NCBI GenBank assembly: GCA_012295275.1
Contig: CM022672.1
Coordinates: 32,759,999 to 32,823,998, forward strand
Source of the DNA: Chrysomallon squamiferum
Lineage: Eukaryota; Mollusca; Gastropoda; Neomphalida; Peltospiridae
DNA: 64,000 nt
Reading direction: 5' to 3'
Shown here: piece by piece, positions 12,981 to 25,001 of the stretch
How positions within the stretch are numbered: the first letter of the stretch is position 1
Layout: every line of letters starts with the position of its first letter
Notes under the pieces: generated by a model
Databases searched by the model: none
What the model saw: the letters and a program-made list of their open reading frames with translations, nothing else
What the model was told of the DNA's origin: nothing
Translations under genes and position numbers: made by a program

Positions 12981-14450
12981 AATTACAGCTACACCAAGCA
13001 TATTCAAAGAAAATGAGCACCACAAGACTAATATCAAAACAAAGGAGTAAAGTGATATCAGTACAAGTAAAGATTATGATATGACAATAACAACAACAAC
13101 GACAATAATAAAGTCAATTGGGAAATGACTAATAAGTAATATTAAGAATAAAGACAAGAAAGACAATGACAGCAATTTTCTCCTCACACTTATAAACTTT
13201 ATCAGTCATATTTTTCTAAATAAAAGCTTTTTGAATTATTAACCTAACATCCATCATACACGTGTTCAATTTTCATATGAAAGGTCTTTCAAGATAGATC
13301 AATAATTAAATCTAATGTGAACAATAACCACAGTCCTGAAACTAATACAACACTAACCCTGATCCTAGGTATAATCCTAACAGCAATGGTAATCTGAACT
13401 AATCTCTTCTCAGAACAGAACTTGTCAGCCACACACACTCAGAACATAAAGCTGTGACCCATACACTTTTCAAGTGACACTATCCCAGACTAAAGCTATG
13501 GCCCATACACTTTCAGTCAATAAAACTGGAGGATATAGTATCAGTTTAAAAGCAACCAATATATTAAATGAACAGTGAGATAACATTGTATTGTCTAAAA
13601 TAAAAGTTCTATATCAGTACAAAGTAACAAAACTATCACTTGAAACTCCAAGGTAAAAAATGTTAAATTATTACAAACTGACAAATTCTACAAAAACAAT
13701 AGTTTTATTATTAATTGTTTTAATTAGACAAACTATTAAATTATTACAAACTAACATGTACTACAAAACTACTAGTTTTATTAGTAATTCTTGTTTTAAT
13801 TACATAAAAACTGTTAAACTGTTACAAACTAACATAAACTACCAGTTTTATTATTAATTTCTGTTTTCTTCTTAGATAAAAATTGTTAAATTATAACAAA
13901 CTAACATATACAAAAGTACCAGTTTTATTATTAATTTCTGTTTTCTTCTTATATAAAAAATATTAAATTATAACAAACTAACACATAATACAAAAATTCC
14001 AGTTTTATTATTAATTCATGTTTTCTTCTTACATTTCTTTATGTGCATCATTATCACAGCATTGATGTTTATAATAGTTATTCATGAAAACTGAATAAAC
14101 AGAACACACACACACACACACAAACACCTACATATATCTATAATTATTTATATACACACATACACACATACTGTATTATTTGAAACCTTTATTTATAAAC
14201 ATATCAATGATATCATACATTAATAATTTAAAAGCATTAATTACATAGCTATATTCAGTTTATAGGTGATCTGCATGCAAATGAGACATAGACATAATTT
14301 TAGAGAAAACAAAAATCAGATGATAAAACAAAAACAAATAAAATTACAATAATCAATAGTACAAATTTAATAATTTATTTCAAAATAATTGTATATTTAA
14401 ACAGGCATTTACCTTGTGACATATGATTTATTACGATGATGATGATGATG
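12981..14450. repeat. Tandem duplication, copy 1 (about 1.47 kb)
   Basis: Begins AATTACAGCTACACCAAGCA and is followed immediately by a second, nearly identical copy with the same start at 14451. Inside are one 44-bp unit (CCCATACACTTTTCAAGTGA...) near 13457-13505 and about five degenerate 77-bp units (TTAAATTATAACAAACTAAC...) at 13660-14030. Short open frames over the 77-bp repeats are low-complexity and not considered genes. Confidence 0.9.
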
Positions 14451-16062
14451 AATTACAGCTACACCAAGCATATTCAAAGAAAATGAGCACCACAAGACTA
14501 ATATCAAAACAAAGGAGTAAAGTGATATCAGTACAAGTAAAGATTATGATATGACAATAACAACAACAACGACAATAATAATGTCAATTGGGAAATGACT
14601 AATAAGTAATATTAAGAATAAAGACAAGAAAGACAATGACAGCAATTTTCTCCTCACACTTATAAACTTTATCAGTCATATTTTTCTAAATAAAAGCTTT
14701 TTGAATTTTTAACCTAACATCCATCATACACGTGTTCAATTTTCATATGAAAGGTCTTTCAAGATAGATCAATAATTAAATCTAATGTGAACAATAACCA
14801 CAGTCCTGAAACTAATACAACACTAACCCTGATCCTAGGTATAATCCTAACAGCAATGGTAATCTGAACTAATCTCTTCTCAGAATAGAACTTGTCAGCC
14901 ACACACACTCAGAACATAAAGCTGTGACCCATACACTTTTCAAGTGACACTATCCCAGACTAAAGCTATGACCCATACACTTTTCAAGTGACACTATCCC
15001 AGACTAAAGCTATGACCCATACTTTTCAAGTGACACTATCCCAGACTAAAGCTATGACCCATACACTTTTCAAGTGACACTATCCCAGACTAAAGCTATG
15101 ACCCATACACTTTCAGTCAATAAAACTGGAGGATATAGTATCAGTTTAAAAGCAACCAATATATTAAATGAACAGTGAGATAACATTGTATTGTCTAAAA
15201 TAAAAGTTCTATATCAGTACAAAGTAACAAAACTATCACTTGAAACTCCAAGGTAAAAAATGTTAAATTATTACAAACTGACAAATTCTACAAAAACAAT
15301 AGTTTTATTATTAATTGTTTTAATTAGACAAACTATTAAATTATTACAAACTAATATGTACTACAAAACTACTAGTTTTATTAGTAATTCTTGTTTTAAT
15401 TACATAAAAACTGTTAAATTGTTACAAACTAACATAAACTAGCAGTTTTATTATTAATTTCTGTTTTCTTCTTAGATAAAAATTGTTAAATTATAACAAA
15501 CTAACATATACAAAACTACCAGTTTTATTATTAATTTCTGTTTTCTTCTTATATAAAAAATGTTAAATTATAACAAACTAACACATAATACAAAAATACC
15601 AGTTTTATTATTAATTCATGTTTTCTTCTTACATTTCTTTGTGTGCATCATTATCACAGCATTGATGTTTATAATAGTTTTTCAGGAAAACTGAATAAAC
15701 AGAACATACACACACACACCTGCATATATACATATATACATATAGATATATACCAATACATATATATGTTTAATTATTTGTATACACACATACTGTATTA
15801 TTTGAAACCTTTATTTATAAACATATCAATGATATACATTAATAAATTAAAAGCATTAATTACATAGCTATATTCAGTTTATAGGGGATCTGCATGCAAA
15901 TGAAACATAGACATAATTTTAGAGAAAAGAAAAATCAGATGAAAATCAAAAACAAATAAAATTACAATAAACAATAGTACAAATTTAATAATTTATTTTA
16001 AAATATTTGCATATTTAAAGAGGTATTTACTTTGTAACATACAATTTGTTATGATGATGATG
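14451..16062. repeat. Tandem duplication, copy 2
   Basis: Direct repeat of 12981-14450 differing by scattered substitutions. The main difference is expansion of the 44-bp unit from one to about four copies (about 14928-15105). It ends in GATGATGATG and runs into an ATT microsatellite (16065-16100). Confidence 0.9.
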
Positions 16063-16101
<39 letters not shown>

Positions 16102-17083
16102 GTGTAAAACAAATTAAGTAAATTATATTGTATTTACTCACTAATTCTTTATCATTACAAATAAAATTGCTTTAAATCTGACTTAATTCTGATGAAATAA
16201 AATGTTAATAACCAAAGATAAAACTAACCACTCCCCAGAAAAATGCATCCTGTTTAACATTATTTAAATACTAGCAGCCTACATTAAGATAAATACCAAG
16301 TATAATATTTTCAATAAATCTGTAAAATAAATCAATGAGAAAACAACTAAGAATATTAACTGAAATGATTTATGAATAATAAACAATCGCACTGATTTAT
16401 CTGATTAATAACAACATTTACAGTGAATATTACATATTACTGACATAGCATTTTATTTCGTTTATTTAAATGTATCCTTTGTGCTGAATATTAATTTCTA
16501 AAACATCATGAAAATTAAATATTCATTCATTTAAATGTGCCATTCCTTTGTTGTTGTTTTTCTGATAACAATGAGTTTAATTAAATTGAGAAAAATAGTT
16601 TCTAACTTGATTTAAACATTTATGGTATATTAAATATCAATTTTTAGATGACAACATTTAGAATACTTCGAATTTAAATTGTATCATATATATACTTAGT
16701 ATTTCTTTAATATTACAAATAATAAGTTTCTTTAAATTAATTTACTTCTGAAGAATTAAAATATTAATAACGAAGGATGCATCCTGTTTAATATTAAGCA
16801 ATTTTAATATCAACAGGCTGTTGTAATCTTAATCTTAGTAATTATATTTTTAGTCATTTTTCAGTTTAACAAACACTTGGAACTATGAAACAAAACCTTT
16901 CAGAATTAAACAGGTGTCCAGAACAATCATCTTTTCTTTTCAGAACTTTTAGTTTTTCTTTCTTACTGACAGGATGAACTGTCGTTACACAAGCTGAACC
17001 CTAGAACTGCTCATCTTCCCGAAACTTTCATCTGAAAATGAAAATCAAATTACAAATGATTACCGATTTCATTTATCAATTCT

Positions 17084-17138
<55 letters not shown>

Positions 17139-17570
17139 CTTTATTCTTTTTATTTTATTTACTTTATATATGTTACAGGAAATATTATAATCTGATTATT
17201 AATCAGGAAATATGTATATTTCCTGAAAATTAAAAAAATATACATTCTGATTGCAATTAAACATATTCCTCTAACATATAAAATAAATAAATCAAGAGCA
17301 AAGTTTAACAACAATTCAAGCATATCTAGACTTTAATTATTAAATATTAAATATTTAACATTTATTAGAATTCATATCTTTTTCTTTTTCTTTCTATTTT
17401 TTATTTTTTCATAGTTGATATTTTGAAACAAACTATCTATAAAGATATGTTTTTTTTGCTTTATTTTTTTATTATCTGTTGTTGGGCTTTTATTTTTATT
17501 TAGTTACTTTTCAACAAATTTTGATAATACAGGAACTCTTGTATAGTATTAATCGTTCTTTGTATTACAA
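16063..17570. other. Gene-free AT-rich stretch with GT microsatellite
   Basis: Contains an ATT tract (16065-16100) and a GT tract of about 49 bp (17088-17137). Otherwise A/T-rich, with no coding signal seen. Confidence 0.5.
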
Positions 17571-17577
17571 ATGAGGC

Positions 17578-17583
17578 TTTATT
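17578..17583 (-). terminator. Polyadenylation signal of the IAP-like gene
   Basis: AATAAA on the minus strand, about 30 bases downstream of the TAG stop of the BIR-domain gene. The spacing implies a very short 3' UTR. Confidence 0.6.
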
Positions 17584-17613
17584 GGCTAAAATATCATATC
17601 ACGTGATGCTAAC

Positions 17614-18240
17614 CTAACAGGATCCTTCAAGTTCCAAGACTGCTTCGAAAAGTGTTACTGCGTTTGGAAAATCAGAACCATCGTTTCTTTTCCGATTATC
17701 AATGCACTTTTGAATAAGTTCAATAGAATATCCCATTTCCAAAACTGCCTGGATCGTTGGGTTGTAGACATAATTACTACTCGAGCTGTCACCACTTGCA
17801 CTTGTTGCTTGAGTCACAACGCTATTCACAGATTTTACAAAACAGCTGTTGTCGGCTTTATCGGAACTCTTTTCAACAATATTCGTTTTGTTTTTCGAGT
17901 CCTTCTTTAATTCCTCAGCTTCAACCATTTTCCTTATTTCATCAATGTCCAGTTTGTCCGCGAATTCACAGTTCTTAGCCCATTCTTTGTGAACAACTGG
18001 CGGAAAATCATCGTCATCCCAGTCACGCAAAGTTAGTCCACAATGAAAACATCTTGCGCGATCGGCCGATCCTATGTAGAAAAATCCACAGTGAGCTAAA
18101 ATACTCGGCTTCTGCAAGGGCGATAAGAGCGGCCATCCAACGAAGCTTTCCAACCTTTTCTCATAGCTCTCGTTCTCGCTGTATTTTGGAATACTACCAG
18201 AACTACTGTAATGCCTTTGTAATTTTGGAAAGTCTCCCAT
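17614..18240 (-). CDS. IAP-like protein with one BIR domain and a C-terminal UBA-like domain
   Basis: Complete single-exon frame of 208 residues. The BIR domain spans about residues 27-93: SF.GWP start, an AHCGFFYIG core, zinc ligands C64, C67, H84 and C91 with the canonical CxxC-16-H-6-C spacing, and D/W residues of the fold. A charged linker (about 95-155) precedes a UBA-like module (about 160-204, with the MGY signature and a C-terminal amphipathic helix). BIR proteins bind caspases or signalling partners through the BIR groove, and UBA domains bind ubiquitin. The RING ligase found in most IAPs is absent, so this form probably cannot ubiquitinate by itself. The start is the first ATG of the frame. 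With no introns and its own AATAAA, it may be a retrocopy or one of the small lineage-expanded IAPs. Domain calls are firm; cellular function is inferred. Confidence 0.85.
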   Translation of the reverse strand: MGDFPKLQRHYSSSGSIPKYSENESYEKRLESFVGWPLLSPLQKPSILAHCGFFYIGSADRARCFHCGLTLRDWDDDDFPPVVHKEWAKNCEFADKLDIDEIRKMVEAEELKKDSKNKTNIVEKSSDKADNSCFVKSVNSVVTQATSASGDSSSSNYVYNPTIQAVLEMGYSIELIQKCIDNRKRNDGSDFPNAVTLFEAVLELEGSC

Positions 18241-18259
18241 CTTTCACTTACAATTTCAG

Positions 18260-18697
18260 CTTCATGTAGTCCGGTGGCAGGGACCGATAAGCGTGCATTG
18301 CGGTCCGTACAAAGTTTTGTTGCTGTTTCTATACCTCCGAGATGTGCTCTTTAAGAATCTGAATGATGCCACTCTGTCATCCTTAGGCAATCCGCACAAT
18401 ATGCAAATTAAGGCCGCCATTACTGAAAATCTTGTTTTCGTCAATATCTCAGTAACTATGCATGGTATCAAAATAATTTTGCTGTCTATACACGTTTTTA
18501 GGGATAAAGAATCAGATTAAACTATTACAGTATTGATCACACCAATATTTTCTGCAAAATATGCAAAAATCAACTTCAGTGTATATCCGAGTCGTTACAG
18601 AACATCCTCTTTACTTATTTTGATGCATGTTTTATATATTTATTTATTGTCACAGGCACTGCCATGCAAAAAAAAAAAAAAATAATAATAATAATAA

Positions 18698-18750
<53 letters not shown>

Positions 18751-18919
18751 AGAAGAAATAAGAAAATAAGAAAATAAATAAATAAGAAATGAAAAAAGGT
18801 AAATCTAAGGGGTTTTTTGGCTAAACGTTATTTACTGTCATCATTTCACATTGTTTTAGTTTAATTTTTATTTCTTTTGAAAAATCCAAGTTTATCAATT
18901 ATTTATTTATTTATTTATT

Positions 18920-18975
<56 letters not shown>

Positions 18976-21618
18976 CATATATAGTTCAGTTTTATTTGAT
19001 TTGAATAACTAGAACTGAATTTTAAGCTATTTGTAGTTAATAAAGAATTTTGATTATTATTTTATAAACAATAAAAATCTTTTTTAATTTTTTTTTATTT
19101 TAAATATTTTTTATTTAAAACAAAATGAAATCAATCAAATTTTTTTGTGAAACAAAATGAAACACACAAATACACACACACACACACACATACACACATA
19201 TATATTATTTAAATGAAGTAACTTAAACAAATAATTAGTTTGTTTTTGGCATGATGGATCCTATTAAAGGCAATAAACAGCTGTCACCCACGATGATGTT
19301 CTGTATCATAATGTAGATAGTCATTTCTACATTCAACAATTTTACTGTCAGTGAAGGTAAACATTTCACAAGACATTCTCTCTGGAAGTCTGTGAAAGTT
19401 CAATGCATTTCCTTTAGAATTTGTGCAAGAAAAACTCAATAGTTAAAAATAAAAAAAATAAATGAATAAAAAATAAATGAATAAGATAATTTGTCATTTA
19501 AATTTTTTATTTTTTTTTGCTGCCGAGTTGTTTTGTTTAACTGACATTTGAAAGAACAAGGGACAAACATTTGTTTCAGAATGTTTATTTTTTAAATAAA
19601 TTTTGCTGCTTCCTGAAGAGAATCAGTTTTGTCTCAGATCATCAGCAGAAAAATTCAAATATGTGTACAAATTAAATGAACTGTGATTTGTTGAGAATAT
19701 AATAAATTATGTAATATTTGTATCATGTTATTTTTTTTCTATTTTCAATTATGTAAGCTTTGCTATACATTTTGTCACCCATATCAAGACACTTTGTAAT
19801 AAAAGTAAATAAATACTGTTTGTATTACTTTTTTTCTAATACCTTGAACCTCAAAGGCCATTTGTGCAAATGATAGTTATGTCAACCTAGATTTAACTTA
19901 ATTCCTCTTTTTTTAAATTCATTATTATTATTTTTTTTTTAAAGAAAAAACAAAATAATAATAATAATAAAATATCTTATTCAGTGTATTCAATAACTTA
20001 TTTAAATACACAATCTATCAGATTTAAGCAACATCCTTCTTCAGATTTTGTCTAAAATTACAACTATCAATGTGATATTTAATACCAACAATTAATGTCG
20101 GGCCTCCAGTTGTGTTCTTAAATAATATTAACAATTTGTAATAAAAGTAAATAAATACCAGTTCTATAATAAAAAATAAAAAAAAATAATAATAAATAAA
20201 TAAATAAATAGGAGAAAAAAGAGCCATTCTGTAATAAAATTTGATTTCCATTTAGTGATATGTAGTAATATATTAAAGTTTGCAACAGACATGGTATTTG
20301 ATATACTGGAGTGGAGTTCAGATGATCTGATGAACTTGGTTTCCATGATCAAACCTCCTCAGTGGACCTGATTACTGATGTAACACAACAAAGTAAAGTC
20401 TCTGAAACACCAACCCCCTCAAAATTGTGCACCCAATAATTTAGAATGTATGTCATGTCACCAAACTGTAATCAGGTACATCAATGAAGTTCCATTGTAA
20501 GAAACAAATAGAACAAGTGAGGTAACTCCTATCCCAGTGTATCAGAATTGGTCTATTTGCACATGCATAATGCACACCTTAATATATTAATTCAGAGTGG
20601 TCTACTTTGATTATAAAATGATAAGAAAATAACACAGAAATTTGTTTTAAAACCATTTATTTTGACATACTTTTGCATGAATATATAGTTTAAATAGTTG
20701 AAATACAGAATTTATATTTAATAAATGGAATATAAACTTATTTCTGTAAAGTTATCAGTGAAGTTTTAACTTTATATTTACATGGAAAATACTGCATCAT
20801 AAAAATATGAGTAAAACAATTTCTGTCATGAAAAACGTATGGATTGGTTGTTTTCTTTTTTCTTTTATGTATGTAATAGGTATAAAATAATATTCAATAT
20901 TATTATTATTATTATTATTAAGAAAGTTCCCTCTAACCTTTTGTCTTGTCCCTCAGCAAATAAATTTATTTTATTTTAAACAGTCCTTTGATGAATGTAA
21001 ATACAATAACACAAGGGTATGAAAACAACATGTAGTTAAATCAGAAAGTAATAAAATCAGTTATTTTTGGTGATTACAATCAAGAGGATCATTTTTGTTT
21101 CAGTCCATTCCAGTTAGACTCTCAACTTAGATTATGTAAATGTTATTAGAATTGAATTCTGAAGAAACATATAACACAAGGCCTCAATAAACTTTTTGAA
21201 CACAGAAATTGTCTGACAGTGTTAATAATGAGGTGATCTGGAATGCATAATGATCTTCAATTTACTGCTACACAGACTGAACAGTCACAATCTGAAATAA
21301 ACGACAATTTCAAAAATTAAAATACTTTTATATATATTCATACCTTATCATACCTTAAAGTATCTGCAAACTGAAAAACTCAACACATCATCACAACAAA
21401 CTTTTGATTCTTTAAGCAGTTTACAATGTCCAAAATGTGTTCCAGAAAACCCCAAGAAAAAAACCATAAAGAACATAATCAAAATCCCACCTCAAAAACC
21501 CCTAAATTAAACAAAAACTAAACAACAACAAAATAATAGAAATAAGAATTTATTCAAAAACAAATAAGTCTAAGAAACAAAATAATAATTAAGTTCATTT
21601 TAAAGAACTCAAATCAAA

Positions 21619-21653
<35 letters not shown>

Positions 21654-23790
21654 ACCAAAATGGCTTCTCATTTGAGGTTATTGTATTCAGAAATTTTTTT
21701 ACCATTGGTGTAAATTTAAACAGTTCCAAAATATAACTGATCATTTCTGGTCATTCTCATCCTAGCTTACTCAGTTTAACATGTAATGCAATGCTTTTCG
21801 AACAGAATTATGAAACAAAGCAGAGAATAATTTGGATACTTGTAACCTACTTACAAATGTTTCATGTTATTCAAAATAAATAATAATTAAAATCAAGGTG
21901 GTTGGTCATTTGTTGTCACTATTTCAGGTATATCCTTCATCGACCTTAAAGAATTTCAGATAAAATGCAAAGTGCTTTGAATTGCTTTAGGAAATGGTTA
22001 CAACCTCTATTGATGATTTAGTAGACAAAAATGTATAAAGTATAATGCAAGATGCTCTTAATTTCAGATTATTTGAAATTCATCTAATTATAAACTTCCA
22101 GAAAAACAATGAATCTAATCAATGGGTACTTTAATACGTTTGTTAAATTGTAAAATTATGCCTTTGTTACTAATAATTAGCTAATTGCACAGACCTGTTT
22201 ATATTTTAAATTTTCTCTAAATGTATCAGCAAACAGGCTGTAATTTTATGCTTGTTATTTGCATACATGGTTATAACAATATTAAAGACATTGAAAAATT
22301 AATATTTATTAGTATCATCATTTATATTTAAGCAGAATGTTGTATTTAACATCTCTCTCTCGTTTTAAATCTTGTTTATGCATAATGATGAAATGAAAAA
22401 GGAAACCTGTTTCAGCCACTCCATATTTACCTTTAATGACTGTAAAAGATGTTTTATATAAACCTTGACATAAACAGAAAAACTCTTATCACAACTTTTA
22501 TCATTTGTTTAAGTTTTGAAACAAAGTAATAAAACAAGACTTTTTCATTATTCTTGTAATTGCTATTAATGGGTGAAAAGCTAAAACATGAAAACAAAAC
22601 TTTTTAGGATTACTGTTTTGCTATGCACTTGATTTTGACTAATGTAGAACAGAGCCTTTATTTACCATTTCAAATCAGAATGAGTTATGATGGGCAGTAG
22701 TACCAGTATGTGTATTACTGTTAAATGAAAGATGTATTACAAATGAGATTGTGCTGCTAGTGGATAAGTGAAATGGGTTTTCTCTGTGTCAGCAACAACA
22801 CAAATATATATAATCACAGAGTTTTGCTTCTTTTAAAGGTGTTATTTGCTTGGTGTGGTTTCATTTTTGTTGTTTTCTGTGTATGTCCTTTGTTGTTGGT
22901 TTTTTTTTTTTTTTTTTTGTTGTTGTTTTTTTATTTCTTCTAGCTTGACTAAACAACAAAAACATTTATGAAATGGTTTAATACACTTTTTTTGTTTGTT
23001 TGTTTTTAAATATTTAATTTTCTTTATTTATTTTATTTATTTTCCTTATTTTTTATTTATTTATTTATTCGTTTATTTATTATCTTTCTTTTTACTGATT
23101 TTCTTATAATATATTACTATTTGAGTTTATTATTTCTATACAATATTTATATATGAAAATATTCTGAAGAATATTTATTTATTTTTAATGCTTCTATACA
23201 ATTTTGTTTTAATAGTTTTAACTGTTAAATGAAAGAGTACACAGTTACCATAATTATTTATGAAACTATATTTTAAAGAGAAGGCAGGATATTCTATACG
23301 GACTGGTTGGATTTGAAACAAAATTATTTCCTGTTGATCAGAAATATTTGTTTATAAGATATGAAGAAATTTGAATTTAAAAATCTCTTTTAAATAAATC
23401 AGATAAAAAATGGTTCATAAAAAATGGTTCATTAAAAAATGGTAAGTAATTTCTTTCTAATTTATTGAAACAATAGCATTAATTGCAACTTTATAAACAA
23501 TGCTTTGAGAAAAATTACAATCCAGTCATGCATAAACATTTTACAGTGCAGTCATTTTCTTCACGTGTTTAGGAAATCTGTAGAAATTAAAATTGCAATA
23601 TGTGTGTGGGTGTGTGTGCTACTTTGGCATGTGATCTACAACTTAAAGGGCGATCTACAGCAAAGAAATATATATATAGAAAATTTCTATAATATAAATG
23701 GAAGATCTTAAAATCCTTAAAGATTAATGCATGATACATCTATAAGAACATCATATCCAGGGAAGCTTCATTTATGTGTACATATTCGAT
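18260..23790. other. Long gene-poor AT-rich stretch
   Basis: Possible 5' flank of the IAP-like gene at 18241-18480, moderately GC. After that come AAT/AAG (18680-18760) and ATT (18920-18973) microsatellites, a CA tract (19170-19200), AAAT tracts (20180-20208, 21622-21652) and poly-T/poly-A runs. No ORF with family similarity or exon-like splice framing was recognised. Confidence 0.5.
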
Positions 23791-23793
23791 TTT

Positions 23794-24722
23794 TTATTCA
23801 TTCCGACGAATAGCCAGAATACTCCAATTTAAATAATCTAAATTTCTAATACTCAAATAATTCAAAGAACCTGGACGGATTTGAAAATTGTATTTTGAAA
23901 AAGATGAGAGGCGTGAACCAAAGAATCTTCCAATCACACCCTGATTATTTATGTTGGCTGCAGATGAGGAAGAATGCTGAAGATGTTTTTCTTGCGTTTC
24001 TAGCAGATGTTTGTTTAATTCATCGATAAAATTATTCAAATAATAAGTATTCTTTTTAGCCCTTGTTCCTATAAATAACAAATATACAAAAAAAGAAAAA
24101 TATATGCCGTTTAATTTATGCCGTGAAAAATAATAATAAAAAAAACGAAAATAACAAAATAATAATTAAAATAAGCGTGTAGATGACACATCTAAGTAAA
24201 ATTTGCAGGGTGTAGATCACACGCTAAATAGCACTGTTAATTAAAGTGATCAAGTGTAATATCTGCCTTGAAAATTATAAAATGTTTAATTTCACCTGTA
24301 ATTCATTATCTGGTAATAAAGATAACATATAGAAATTTGTGATTCACGTGTGTTTTTTAATTCACTGTTGCCGTTTCAATGTAACATGTAAACTATCTTG
24401 TAAAACTTGACTTAACTATTAAACGTCCCATATTTCATTTTCCTACGTGTTATAATACAGCTTTAGTAATCACATAAATATCACATGTAGCAGTGAATGA
24501 AATGTGCAGTACTTGTATATTTATATCACATTAACATATTTCTACGACTTTTTTCATTTATTACTTTTCGGATCCACCGACTTAAATTCTATCATCTACG
24601 AAAATAAAAAGAATTGAGATTTAGTTATTTTTAATCTTATTTTTTCTTGTCAATTTATATGTAGACAATGTACCTACATCTCGAAAATAATTTTTTGCAT
24701 CAGTTATGTTGCCGTCGTCCAT
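23794..24722 (-). CDS. Candidate two-exon gene, unrecognised protein of 107 residues
   Basis: Exon 1 is 24674-24722 (ATG at 24722, MDDGNITDAKNYFRDV). It ends at a TAG|GTACAT donor in phase 1. Exon 2 is 24068-23794, after a TTATTTATAG acceptor, and the phases join exactly, giving ...FRDVGTRAKKNTYYLNNFIDEL. The C-terminal half is Ser/Asn-rich, then basic (GRFFGSRLSSFSKYNFQIRP). The TAA stop overlaps an AATAAA (GAATAAAAAA), so the polyadenylation signal starts inside the last codons. The middle helix (YYLNNFIDELNKHLLETQEK) looks amphipathic. No family was recognised. The phase match and codon-like composition argue for a gene; lack of homology keeps confidence moderate. Confidence 0.4.
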
Positions 24723-24754
24723 ATTGTGAAATTAATTTCCGTTTAGTTTGCAAT

Positions 24755-24994
24755 TCAATTTATACGCGAAATTTGTACGCGAAGGAAAACTCCAGCAGCA
24801 TAACGCTGTTCAAACATTGGGTTGAATACGTCTGTTATTGGAACCATGTCTGAACTGGCACAGTTTTCGTTCAGTTTGTCGAAGTCATTCCACATACTTA
24901 GGCATTTCTTGTTGATGTGGCAATCGTTCTTGACCGAGTCTAACTTGTCTGACAGTCTCGAGGAAACGCCATATGTTATCAGAAAATAGCTGCT
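24755..24994 (-). CDS. Coding-like open frame beside the hAT insertion, unrecognised
   Basis: Minus-strand frame of 79 codons without an early ATG. It includes SSRLSDKLDSVKNDCHINKK, then MWNDFDKLNENCASSDMVPI and NPMFEQRYAAGVFLRVQ before TGA. Composition and the heptad-like hydrophobic pattern look protein-like, and local GC is higher than the surroundings. Its upstream side stops 8 bases from the hAT target duplication, so the transposon may have cut an exon or sit in an intron. It could belong to the candidate gene immediately downstream. An opposing plus-strand frame begins at an ATG near 24848 but is less convincing. Confidence 0.3.
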   Translation of the reverse strand, partial: SSYFLITYGVSSRLSDKLDSVKNDCHINKKCLSMWNDFDKLNENCASSDMVPITDVFNPMFEQRYAAGVFLRVQISRIN

Positions 24995-25001
24995 TCAAAT
25001 C

